From Blastobasis lacticolella (Eukaryota; Arthropoda; Insecta; Lepidoptera; Blastobasidae), in the NCBI GenBank assembly GCA_905147135.1, contig LR990049.1:15641428-15705427 (forward strand): a DNA stretch of 64,000 nt, read 5' to 3'. Positions 42,926 through 53,646 of the stretch are shown here, piece after piece. The first letter of the stretch is position 1. The number at the start of each line of letters is the position of its first letter. A program made the translations under genes and the position numbers. The notes beneath the pieces are model-generated. The model was not told the origin of the DNA. It saw only the letters and a program-made list of their open reading frames with translations, and made no database searches.

Positions 42926-43457
42926 GAGCCTCGGTAGCCGAGCGGTTAGGTTGACTCTTAAGTGAGAGGTGCCAGGTTCGATTCCCGCTACGGCCATATA
43001 TACCAATGACTCTTTTCTGAGTTATGTACATTAGTTGTACACTAACCGATGATCTTATGGTGAGGGAAAACATCGAACGAACAACGAAACCTGCACATTC
43101 AGGCGACTAAATGTGTAACCATGATCCAACGCGAAGGTTTGAAAGAACATTTCTTGCTCGTACGATTCGGATGTGGAATGAGCTCCCAGCCACAGTGTTT
43201 CCTTTAGACTGTGATATGGGATCGTTCAAGAGGTATATTAGGGGTCTCTTCAGAGGCGGGCAACGCATTGGTTACTCCCGTGGTGTTGTTGATGTCCATA
43301 GGCGGCGGTGACCACTTTCCATCAGGTGGCCCGCATACCTGTTGGTCTGCCGGATAACATAAAAAACTGATCGGCAAGCCTGGATCATGGTCAAGGCGGA
43401 CCCCGGGCCCTCGTGCGCGAGAGCACAACCGGGACATTGACGCCTAGATGTTTTTTT
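42926..43457 (+). mobile_element. tRNA-derived SINE with a nested LINE tail, 15-bp target duplication
   Basis: Flanked by aacgtgtgtgtctaa (42911-42925) and aacgtgtgcgtctaa (43458-43472). The head has an A-box tagccgagcggttagg and B-box ggttcgattcccgc (42935-43000). The body carries tgagggaaaacatcg and cctgcacattcaggcgact. At about 43129-43366 a LINE 3' end is inserted ([14 protein letters not shown] in frame, then the gtggtgttgttgatgtccat motif and cataaaaaa). The SINE resumes as ctggatcatggtcaaggcgg and ends in a T run. Confidence 0.75.
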
Positions 43458-43474
43458 AACGTGTGCGTCTAACA

Positions 43475-44575
43475 AATAATTTTTCTAACAATACAAATCA
43501 ATTATTATTAAAAATGCATGGCAAATACCAGACTACCTCATTTGGCCACTTTCGCTACCATAATTTACAAAAAAATTAAAATGGACCTATAAGTAAACGT
43601 TTATTACGCTGAACAACTTTTGCTGTTACAGTGTATCTAATTTCTTAGAGTTCCACATCAGATATTAAAGATCTTTGATGTTTATCATGCTGAACAACTT
43701 CTGCTAAGGTGCGATTTCCATATATGTTATAGCGTAGCTGGCCTCTTAGTTCAGGAGATAAGCGTGTCCAAATAGAATACAGGCATACAAAAATTTTAAA
43801 AAATCATGTCGTATGACTAGCTTTTGCCTGGACTTTGTCGTTTTTAGGGTATTTCATCTTTTTCCCGAGCGAAAATTCTAAATGACTTCCTAATGTACGG
43901 AGAAGTCAAGCGGTATCTCTGGTTCTACACAACCAAATTAGATGATATATGGCCTAGATTTTAAGTTGGACCCCAAATTGCCAAACTGTGAAAACCCCTT
44001 AAAATCCATTTCGCCCCATTTCCATATTATTTATAATTTTACTGGCCTATTATCTTCTACATCAGGTGTTCCAGTTTCCAAAATCAATCATACCCTATAT
44101 GTTGCCCAGGCTTAATAGCTACACAGCAAAAAAGTTTCATTTAAATAATTCCAGTAGTTCCGTAGATTGGAGTTTACAAACAGGCAGACAGAATTTAAAA
44201 AAATTCTTTTTCTGTTACTATTTCTTCTTCAACCCAATTTTTTTTAAATTAAATTTTATGTATTTTATGATAAGTATAAATATTATTTCTTCATCGTCAT
44301 TCACACCCTTTTTTATTGTTTTATTACATGTATAGATTTAATCTTTCAGTTTTTTATGGTTGCTGTTCAGGTCTATTTTTGAAACGTTTTTGAAACGCGA
44401 GCGCTAGCAGTGATGCGGGCGGTTTCAAAAATGGCGGTCCAGGCCTGCCTTTACTTCCTTCCTTATCCGAGAGAAAATCTGTATCCAGACAATCATATAT
44501 CTGGTGTCTACTACACAAACAAACCCAAAGCGATTCATAGTACATGGAACATTATTATAATTTATCATTAAATTT
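43475..44575. repeat. Tandem-unit flank with the empty site of the 3.4 kb insertion
   Basis: Homologous to 49025-49457 plus 52874-53515. At 43886-43900 the sequence cttcctaatgtacgg is uninterrupted, showing the pre-insertion state of the Harbinger-like element at 49458-52873. No gene is seen. Confidence 0.65.
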
Positions 44576-44578
44576 TTT

Positions 44579-44693
44579 TTATCTTTTAACACCTAAGCAA
44601 GATAAAAGTGTATTTGTCAGTAGCAAGAGATTAAATCGATATCTTAACCGAGCAATATATATAGAGGGGCAGGTCATTGTCGGTATCTACAGT
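44579..44693 (+). promoter_or_regulatory. Promoter of young trypsin copy 3
   Basis: TTATCT 44579-44584, AGATAA 44600-44605, TATATATAG 44656-44664, ACAGT 44689-44693. ATG at 44711. Confidence 0.55.
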
Positions 44694-44710
44694 TCTAAGG
44701 AATAGCCAGG

Positions 44711-46470
44711 ATGCGTGTAGCAGTTGTTCTTTTGGCCGCCCTCGTCGCCGTTTCGGGTAAGCATTACAATTTTAAATAAAAGGTAGGCAATGCGTAAATA
44801 AAAGTAGTATTTTTTAAATGTCTATTTAAATTATAATAACTTTTAGATTTCTATTTTATTCAATATTTTTTTACCTTTTGGTAAGCGGTAACAGTCGTTC
44901 ATAACAGCCACATTTCAAGCATTTACGTTGTAAAAATTATATTTTAAATGATCCATAAAGCATAATGTTTAAGATAAGTTGGTAATATAATTTTGAAATT
45001 ATAGATTTTATTTTATTTTATTAGGCAGTGCTGTTTTTTAATTTGCTGTAAGTTTAGGATTATTTTATTTTAATTAACTTTAAATATACCTAAATTAATT
45101 TAAAAAACAAAATCAAAAGACCCCGCGTTCGACTTAGTTAAGTTAACTATACTATATTTTTGTAACTATAAAGTACTGGGATAGCCATCGCCTTTCTTAT
45201 TGATTACAAGCCGGCGTTCACATCAACCACCAATCCCAACTACCAATTAATCCACGCCGTGAAGACCGCCTTAGCGTACTTAATTTGAATAAACCAATGA
45301 GCAAGTCGTATTCAGCCTCAATACCTTATAGTTAAAAAAAAATAGAGTATGGAAGTTCCTCCAAAGTAGAAGGGTAGGAAAAGATTTATACTTAGAGTTA
45401 ATTAAAACACTTTATGTACAGTTATTCATAATAATAGAGTTCTATCACGAAGTGACAACACAAAGTGTTAAATATATATTCAGAGTATTTAATGTTATTA
45501 CACAAATCACCCGATTACATTATTTTTCAGCTTCCTCGGTTTCCGAGGAATGGCGCAGCAACAGGATTGTTGGTGGGTCGGTGACCACCATCAACCAATA
45601 CCCATTTGGCACGGCCTTGCTGTTCTCTAGCAACCTGGCAACTTACTGGCAATCCTGCGGTGGTTCCCTCCTCAACACTCGCTCCGTTCTGTCTGCTGCC
45701 CATTGCTTCTGGTACGATATTCACATTTCTAAATTTGATTTTACATATATATTATCTACTGATTAGAATAAATATAAAATTAATATGTTTGTTTCGCAGG
45801 GGAAGGTCGGCCGCTCAATGGCGTATCCGTGTCGGCTCCACCTGGGCCAACAGCGGCGGCACCGTCCACAACACACAGCAGATCATCAACCACCCCAACT
45901 ATAACAACAACAACTTAGACAACGATGTCTCGATCCTGCGCAGTGCCACCACCATCGGCTACATCAACAACGCCGTCGCGCCCGCCAGCATCGCCGGCGC
46001 CAACTACAACCTCGCCGACAACCAAGTCGTCTGGGCCATCGGATGGGGCACCACCTCTGTCAGTACATTCTTCGATGACCAACAATTATTACACCTATGC
46101 ACGCCTGAACATAAGGAAGGGTACTCTTTATCCACATGATTGAATATTAAACATGAACGTTTTAAATTTCTAGTTCGGCGGCCAATCTTCTGAGCAGCTG
46201 CGCCACGTGCAGATCTGGACCGTGAACCAGGCCACCTGCAGGAACCGCTACGCCACGGTCGGCAACACCGTCACCGACAATATGCTGTGCGCCGGCTGGC
46301 TGGACGTGGGCGGCCGCGACGCCTGCCAAGGAGACTCCGGCGGACCCCTCATCCACAACGGCGTGGTCGTCGGTGTCTGCTCCTGGGGCCGCCAGTGCGC
46401 TCTCGCTCAGTTCCCTGGTGTCAACGCTCGCGTATCTCGCTACACCGCTTGGATTCAAGCTAACGCTTAA
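44711..46470 (+). CDS. Trypsin, young array copy 3
   Basis: Exons 44711-44756, 45531-45711, 45800-46058 and 46174-46470 give 260 aa with an intact triad (His73, Asp118, Ser217) and trypsin pocket (Asp211, Gly215, Gly at 226). Exon 3 has TTIGYINN (Gly for Val), shared with copies 4 and 5. Intron 1 (774 nt) matches copy 4, while the downstream flank matches copy 2, so the gene sits at a recombination junction between two kinds of unit. Donor GTACGA after exon 2, as in its sisters. AATAAA at 46499-46504. Expected to be an active secreted digestive trypsin. Confidence 0.93.
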
Positions 46471-46504
46471 GATGTACCTACCGCATATAATTAAGTATAA
46501 TAAA

Positions 46505-48472
46505 TTCCATTTTCTATAAAAGTAACTGAATTATTTTTCGCCACTTATTCACAATTCCTGAAATGGCAACCTAAAAATGTAGCTTATTTTAAATTTACGT
46601 CAAACATTTGTAGCATATTGTAGTAAACCCGCAATTTATTTAAAATATTAAAATATCTCTATCACTATTTAGCAAGGTAAAGGGATACAACTATGATTAA
46701 AGAACAGCACCTCCAGCCTTAATGTTCTAAAACATTTAAAACATGAATGTAACGTTTCTTTTAAAATCATACCGTTTCAGTTTACCTAGTTCAATTTATC
46801 TAGATTTGCCCTCGAATGCTGATTTATAACGACAATAGGATTGTGTTTGCTAGGATAGGATAGAAGACTCCAAGATTGTATTTTTCCGAGGACAATAAAG
46901 CAGGCATAGCATTTCTCAGCAGCGCGCATAAGAAAGTGCTAGTGGTAGTGTAGTGTCCAGCAGCTACTCTTTACCTCGATGTGGGTCTTGTTAATCTTCA
47001 GGTATGACCTGTTCCAAAAGTGATTGGGAAAGAGCATTTGCTTTTCTATGACTTAGCATACTTAGTCCAAAACACACAATTTTGAAGACGTTTCAATAAT
47101 TTATCCGACCGACAATAATAAACAGATTTTTTTAAAACCAGAAATCATGATTTATCTACCGATACAAATTATGATCAGTGAAATATCTGGCTTGCAAAAC
47201 AAGTTTAGGGTACGAAGACCAGCCAGTCAAAATTGAACTCTGAGTTGTCAAAATATTTAATATTCTTTCGTTATAGAGAAATCCGCGACATAGGCATCCA
47301 AAACAAAGCTCTTTTGTATGTTGATGTTAGGGTTGGAAATAACTGCTCTGAGTGAACACTGCAGAAAGCTCCAGGTTGTTCAGATATTAATGGAGAGGGC
47401 AAAGTTTAGTATCTGATTATTGGACTAAAAGGCCAGCGAGTGGTTAAGGAGCAAGACGCAGATTCTGGACTGTCTTGTGTTGATCTACAAACAGAAGTAA
47501 AGACGCAGGATACAACGCGAATGAGCAATGAACGCAGAGATAGTTGGACGCTGGAAAGGAAGACCGAGACAGGGGTCGGTCGGTACAGATTGTTTCAAGA
47601 TCCGCGATGCAGCCAGTCATGTACCTCTCTTAACGACAACCAGCATCATTTCACCGCTTCCAAGCATTTTCTTCCATCAGTTGACCTCTGCGTATTCCAT
47701 AAGCCTACTTATTCCAAAAATCCCCACCGACATATCTGTGTCGGTAGGATTTGTTAGTTATTTTTCCAAAAATCTCCAATGGACAAATAAATACATCTGA
47801 GTGGGGATTTTTGGAAAATAAAGTTTGTGTATCCGTACCAGATGAAGCCGTGTAGGCATGACCCGTTTTTCAGTTTATATACCCTCAATCACAACACTGA
47901 GCAAGTCAGGGCTGAGGACAGAACCGTGGTGAACACCTACCTTTAGTAGTCGGGAAAGGATTAATTACTGTATATACTCGTAGGTACAGATTTGGATCTT
48001 AGATCGCATAAGATTACCTTTCAAGCGACACTATCAAAAGCGCTCTACAGATCGAGAAATGGAGAAAACCATATAGTAAAAAAAAAACAACGTATACACG
48101 AATCTACTCAAACATACGAAACAACATTAAAAATTATTCATAGAAAAAGGAAAAAGAAATGTATAACAGAGACAAATCGACGGAAAAAAGATACTCCAAT
48201 CTTGTTACCTGTGCCATGTTGCCTGTATAATAGTGTAATGGGGCCACACCCAGCGTATGCCACGACAGATGCCGGTTTCAGTGATGCACGGACAAAAGTA
48301 CCACAAGGAATAAGTAAATGAAATAAATAAATAAATATTAGTTGTTTAAATATATACATATGTATACATATTATATATGTGTTATATTATCATACTCTTT
48401 TGTATAAAATTCAGCGAAAGACTAAAAAATATTCTATTGTCAGTTTTTATTTCACTGTTTGTAACGTGTGTG
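46505..48472. repeat. Tandem-unit flank (unit of copy 3) with MITE copy
   Basis: Near-identical to 40950-42910 at an offset of about 5.56 kb, including the MITE (here 47709-47821). A short deletion near 48068 is the main difference seen. Confidence 0.65.
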
Positions 48473-48487
48473 TCTAAGAGCCTCGGT

Positions 48488-49011
48488 AGCCGAGCGGTTA
48501 GGTTGACTCTTAAGTGAGAGGTGCCAGGTTCGATTCCCGCTACGGCCATATATACCAATGACTCTTTTCTGAGTTATGTACATTAGTTGTACACTAACCG
48601 ATGATCTTATGGTGAGGGAAAACATCGAACGAACAACGAAACCTGCACATTCAGGCGACTAAATGTGTAACCATGATCCAACGCGAAGGTTTGAAAGAAC
48701 GTTTCTTGCTCGTACGATTCGGATGTGGAATGAGCTCCCAGCCACAGTTTTTCCTTTAGACTATGATATGGGATCGTTCAAGAGGTATATTAGGGATCTC
48801 TTCAGAGGCGGGCAACGCATTGGTGACTCCCGTGGTGTTGCTGATGTCCATAGGCGGCGGCGACCACTTTCCATCAGGTGGCTCGCATACCTGTTTGTCT
48901 GGCGGATAACATAAAAAACTGATCGCCAAATCCTGGATCATGGTCAAGGCGGACCCTGGGCCCTCGTGCGCGAGAACACAACCGGGACATTGACGCCTAG
49001 ATGTTTTTTTT
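48488..49011 (+). mobile_element. tRNA-derived SINE with nested LINE tail, duplicated copy
   Basis: Same structure, target duplication (48473-48487) and nested LINE (about 48681-48916) as at 42926-43457. The two copies arose by segmental duplication and not by separate insertion. Confidence 0.75.
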
Positions 49012-50208
49012 AACGTGTGCGTCTTACAAATAATTTTTCTATCAATACAAATAAATTATTATTAAAAATGCATGACAAATACCAGGCTACCTCACTTGGC
49101 CACTTTCGCTACCATAATTTGCAAAAAAATTAAAATTGACCTATAAGTAAACGTTTATTACGCTGACCAACTTTTGCTGTTATAGTGTATCTAATTTCTT
49201 AGAGTTCCACATCAGATATTAAAGATCTTTGATGTTTATCATGCTGAACAACTTCTGCTAAGGTGCCATTTCCATATATGTTATAGCGTAGCTGGTCTCT
49301 TAGTTCAGGAGATAAGCGTGTCCAAATAGATACACAGGCATACAAAAATTTTAAAAAAATCATATCGTATGACGAAATGACTAGCTTTTGCCTGGACTTT
49401 GTCGTTTTTAGGGTATTTCATCTTTTTCCCGAGCGACAATTTTAAATGACTTCCTAAGCTTGAACGCACACTGATGAAATGCACCGCGCGGCGCACTGCA
49501 CGATGTGGCAAAACTTGTTACACTCCGAGCAATTTGTATGCAAGTACATTGACATGTGGCGAAATGTACCACTGTGCAGCGCGCCGCGCGGCGCACTGCA
49601 TGATGGGGCAACACCCGCAATTCAAGCCCGAAATGTCAGTTCTGTATGAATTTTGTCCACGTTTTTCAATTTAGCCCCATCGTGCAGCGTGCGGCGCGAT
49701 GTCAACAGATGTCAATCTTCTGAATTGAAAAATTTTGAAGTTTCTATGTTGTTATATCCTCAAGATAACTTAATTGAATGTATTATCATAGAGCCTGTAA
49801 CCATCGGACAATCAATACGCTTTTAACGAAAATCGGCCAAGTAGTTTTTGAGCTAGAATTACCAAACCCTTTCTTCCGCAAGAGTAGGTAGAGACGACAT
49901 TGTTCCACTTGCTATGGTCCTGACAAATCTCTGTCGATTCTTCCACGTTTATCAACTTTACATACATAGATTGTTAACTTCATTACCCTCCCTTAGCTCC
50001 ATCGTAGTCGGGTAAAAAGTATCAGTTATAATAGTATAGTATTCGCGGAAGTTGCATGGTTCAATTTCTTTAGATATTACTGATGTTATACTTTTTAGTT
50101 AAAATATGGAATGACTTACCACGGTCTACAGATGGTGAATCTATGGACACCTGTCAGAAGTAAACATCCAAATAAAAAATCCGTTTTCAAAGATTTTAAA
50201 GTAAAATT

Positions 50209-50420
50209 ATGTCTTCTTCCGAGGATGAAGACATGTTGGCCGTACTGCAGATGGTTAATATGCAAAGATGTAGACGACCCCGACGTAAATATTAGGTGCA
50301 CCCTATATGGAATACCGGTGAAAAAAATAGACTTACCAGTTGATGGTAAACCTGGAAATGTATCCGGACCATTTTCAGCAGGTTTTCAGGATGTCACCAT
50401 TATGTTATCACAGAAATGAA
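50209..50420 (+). pseudogene. Remnant of a Harbinger-type transposase N-terminus
   Basis: From ATG 50209 the frame reads an acidic start (SSSEDED), then RRPRRKY, a TAG at the Trp expected next, and VHPIWNTGEKNRL. The RRxRRxYWVHPI string is typical of HARBI1-like nucleases ahead of the DDE domain. Further stops follow and no catalytic domain is present. The assignment rests on this short motif and the TAA target duplication. Confidence 0.45.
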
Positions 50421-50707
50421 ACAAAAACAGAATCCATGTGTCTTAAGTCATGAGGGAAGCATAGAAATGGCCGCCATTTTATGTCTGCGTAATTTTAGGG
50501 TTGCCATATACTTGATCCATTTTGCCCTCTTCATGTATTATGTTAGCAATACAACTTTACAATAATAAATAAATAAAAATTATTAATTTCTGATTGTAAT
50601 TATTTATTTAAAAATTCTTAAGTAATGAAGTATGTTGATAAGAGTAAGAGTACGCTCCATACAAATGAAGTTTGATCATATTTTCAGTATTGCGCTATCA
50701 AAAATAA

Positions 50708-51195
50708 TGAATGCCGTATGCCTGCCGTACCCCTCCCGTAACCCTGCCGTATTCCTCCCGTAGCCCTGCCGTACCTCTAACGTAACCTTAACGTACCCCT
50801 CCCGTATTCCTGCCGTACCTCTAAAGTTCCCGTCACGTACCCTCCCCGCACCATTCACTTAACCACACCGTATACCTGCCGTACCCCTTCCGTGGCCCTG
50901 TCGTATCCCTTCCGCAGCACTCCCGTACCACTCCTATAGGCCTACCGTAACCCTACCGTATGCCTGCCGTACCCCTACCGTATCATTTCCACAGCCCTGC
51001 CATACGCCTGCCGTTTCCCTCCCGTACCCCCACCGTAGCCTTATCGTGCTCCCATAATCCGTGCCGTACCCCTCTCGCAACCCTCTTCTAGGTCTACCTT
51101 AACCCTGCCGTACCTCTCCCGTAGCCCTGCCGTACGCCTGCCGTTTTCCACCCGTACCCCTACCTTAGCCTTGTCGTACCCCTATCCTGCCCTAT
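50708..51195. repeat. Degenerate 11-bp minisatellite, about 44 units, consensus NCCCTNCCGTA
   Basis: The tract divides without slippage, apart from one unit near 51060, into 11-mers such as cccctcccgta, accctgccgta, gccctgccgta and tgcctgccgta. The CGTA end is the most conserved part. One strand is almost purine-free. A minus-strand frame across it (REGYGRNTAGLREGYG) is a by-product. Confidence 0.85.
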
Positions 51196-51262
51196 TTTCT
51201 TATTCTGCTATTCGAGGCGGGTAAAAATACATCAAATTATAAAAAACAACATAGCTATTCAG

Positions 51263-51873
51263 TTAATTTACCCGTTTTGGAAAGACGTACGGAACCAAGC
51301 ATCGTAGCCCCTTCGCGGTTGTTATAAAATCCACGTCATCAAAATGTGCACTGCACGCGGTACTCGCAGATGATGGGTTCCAATTGGTTTCTCTTCTACA
51401 GTTTCGTATAATTAGAATCCAATCGTCTTTACGGTTTTTATTTCTAGGAAACCTATTAAAATAATATAACCCGGTTAAAATAAAATCGGGATCGAAAATA
51501 ATAAGGGCTCCGCAGAAAGCGGTGTTATATTATTTATTTATAAAATCGGACTACTATGCATTACATCATAGCAGTACGTAGGGTAGACTATAATTATAAT
51601 CATTCAAGTTCTTTTCAGAAAGATAGGTAATAAAAATTCGGAACCTGATCTGAGTCACAAATTTAATAAAGAATTCCCCACTTTATGGGAATTTTCGCGA
51701 AAAGCAGGTAGCCACATCGTTGTACTTTTGTTCGTAATTTGCACCAAAGTAAATAAAACATTAATAAAAAAAGTAGCACGAATCATAATTATTTACGCGT
51801 GGTAGGTAATTCCTCCTGCCTTGTGACATTTTTTCCAGTAACTTTTACACGATTTCACTACACGTGACGGCAT
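51263..51873 (-). CDS. THAP-domain protein, two exons, inside a mobile element
   Basis: On the minus strand exon A is 51873-51797 and exon B 51452-51263, joined by a GTAAAT donor and a TAATAG acceptor in matching phase to give 88 aa and a TAA stop. Exon A reads MPSRVVKSCKSYW...GGITYHA. Exon B reads FPRNKNRKDDWILII...NWNPSSAS..., then CSAHF and LRCLVPYVFPKR. These are the ordered marks of the THAP zinc finger: FP and W after the intron, a CSxHF zinc-ligand pair, and a terminal VPxxFP. The usual first Cys (MPSRC) appears to be missing. THAP domains bind DNA and occur in P-element and related transposases. No transposase domain follows, so this may be a stand-alone DNA-binding remnant or a truncated gene. 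Confidence 0.6.
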
Positions 51874-52289
51874 TTTAAAATATTTTTCGTCGGGGTAAAA
51901 TATGTCCGAACGCTACGAAATGGCGGCGCGTTGTAAGACCCGATGAGTGCATGTCATGTACAACAAGGGAGATTGTCACACCTTGCATGCACCACATCTC
52001 TTTAAGGTAACATGGATTCTGTTTTTGTTTCATTTCTGTGTATGTTATAATCAAATATTAACCCGAGCCAGATCAAGGTTACAAAAACGGCACACAAATT
52101 GTAATGTCAATGTAGCATTGACAATAATATAAATTAAATAATCATCGTGGCGTCATTATGACGATGTTGACTTCAATATAATGTTTTATGAGCTTGTTAA
52201 AAAACCTCCTGCACCATACGATTATAATCGATCAGATTACTCTAAACGGAACGTGAGAGACAAGATGCGGATAATTATAGTAAGGGAAT

Positions 52290-52655
52290 TAAACGGCAAA
52301 TTACGTGGGGACAAAAATGTCTGACCATGCCAGCACGCTAGGCACGAGAAGGAGAGTTCAACCCACGAAGCGATGGCTAGACGTCGATAAGAACGACATG
52401 CGTGCCAACAAACTCACCACCAAGGATACCGAAGACCGAGCGAAGTGGACCAAGAGGGGTAGGAAGGCGGGCTCCTGGCAACCGAAATGTAACACCAAGA
52501 CGATGATAATGATGATCTTGGCGTCAAATCCTGTTTGTGCTCTCGCACGCGAGGACCCGGGGTCCGCTTTGACTATGATTCAAGATTTAGTAGATCAGGC
52601 AATTACAGTGGAACGACTGCCAACTGACCTCCATACATAAGGTCGACATAATGTC
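52290..52655 (+). mobile_element. RTE-type LINE C-terminal fragment next to a reversed SINE tail
   Basis: In frame from 52305: RRVQPTKRWLDVDKNDMRAN and TEDRAKWTKRGRKAGSW, the standard LINE ending KRWxDxxxEDM...DRAKWRR. After it, gcacgcgaggacccggggtc runs as the reverse of the SINE tail seen at about 43400. Confidence 0.65.
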
Positions 52656-52876
52656 AATAATCATGCGAGTCGTTTAAAATAACGCTCGTAAAAGCGTCGA
52701 AAAAGCTCTTGTGCAAACGTTGCCTAACTCACAATCTTTCGTAAATCTCTCGTGCGAACGATGCCTAACTTAAAAAACCAGAATAACACCACCGTTTTCT
52801 TTGTTGTCACCGTGACGTGGCACTGCGCGGTGCGCCGCGCAGTGCACTGCACTGCATTAGTGGAGCTACACTCTAA

Positions 52877-53515
52877 TGTACGGAGAAGTCAAGCGGTATC
52901 TCAGGTACTACACAAACAAATTAGACGATATATGGCCTAGATTTTAAGTTGGACCCCAAATTGCCAAACTATGAAAACCCCTTAAAATCCATTTGGCGCC
53001 ATTTCCATATTAATTATAATTTTACTGGCCTACATCAGGTGTTCCAGTTTCCAAAATCAATTATACCCTATATGTTGCCCAAGCTTAATAGCTACACAAC
53101 AAAAAAAGTTTCATTCAACTACGTCCAGTAGTTCCGTAGATTAGACTTTACAAACAGGCATACAGAATTTAAAAAAATCTTTTTCTGTTACTATTTCTTC
53201 TTCTTCACAATTTTTTTTTTATTAAATTCTTATATTTTATGATAAGTATAAATATTATTTCTTCATCGTCATTCACACACTTTTTTATTGTTTTATTACA
53301 TGTATAAATTTAGTCTTTCAGTTTTTTACGGTAAACGCGAGCGCTAGCAGTGATGCGAGCGGTTTCAAAAATGGCGGTCCAGGCCTGCCTTTACTTCCTT
53401 CCTTATCCGACAGAAAATCTGTATCCAGACAATCATATATCTGGTGTCTACTACACAAACAAACCCAAAGCAATTCATAGTACATGGAACATTATTAATA
53501 TTTATCATTAAAAAA
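52877..53515. repeat. Tandem-unit flank after the insertion
   Basis: Continues the unit sequence interrupted at 49457 and matches 43894-44575. No gene is seen. Confidence 0.6.
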
Positions 53516-53519
53516 AATG

Positions 53520-53629
53520 TTATCTTACCTAAGCAAGATAAAAGTGTATTTGCCAGTAGCAAGAGATTAAATCGATATCCTAACCGAGCAATATATATAG
53601 AGGGGCAGGTCATTGTCGGTATCCACAGT
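53520..53629 (+). promoter_or_regulatory. Promoter of young trypsin copy 4
   Basis: TTATCT 53520-53525 and AGATAA 53536-53541 (5 bp closer than in copy 3), TATATATAG 53592-53600, ACAGT 53625-53629. ATG at 53647. Confidence 0.55.
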
Positions 53630-53646
53630 TCTAAGGAATAGCCAGG

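Larger units (their letters stand above)
49458..52873. mobile_element. 3.4 kb Harbinger-like composite insertion, TAA target duplication
   Basis: TAA at 49455-49457 and 52874-52876 brackets 3416 bp that is absent from the matching unit (43886-43900). Both ends are rich in gcgccgcgcggcgcactgca-type motifs and form only imperfect inverted repeats. Inside: a frame from 50209 starting MSSSEDEDMLAVLQ and reaching RRPRRKY then VHPIWNT after one stop, which resembles the N-terminus of Harbinger transposases; an 11-bp minisatellite; a minus-strand THAP-domain frame; and an RTE-type LINE fragment (52325-52485). It is decayed, with no full transposase. Confidence 0.65.

Noticed and set aside
42926..43000. 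Possible functional tRNA gene (clear A and B boxes)
   Set aside because: The head is followed directly by a SINE body and bounded by target duplications. The anticodon arm and acceptor stem do not fold cleanly.
50676..50858. Minus-strand frame encoding REGYGRNTAGLREGYG-type repeats
   Set aside because: It is the translation of the 11-bp minisatellite, ends at the edge of the tract, and 11-bp units cannot keep a single frame.
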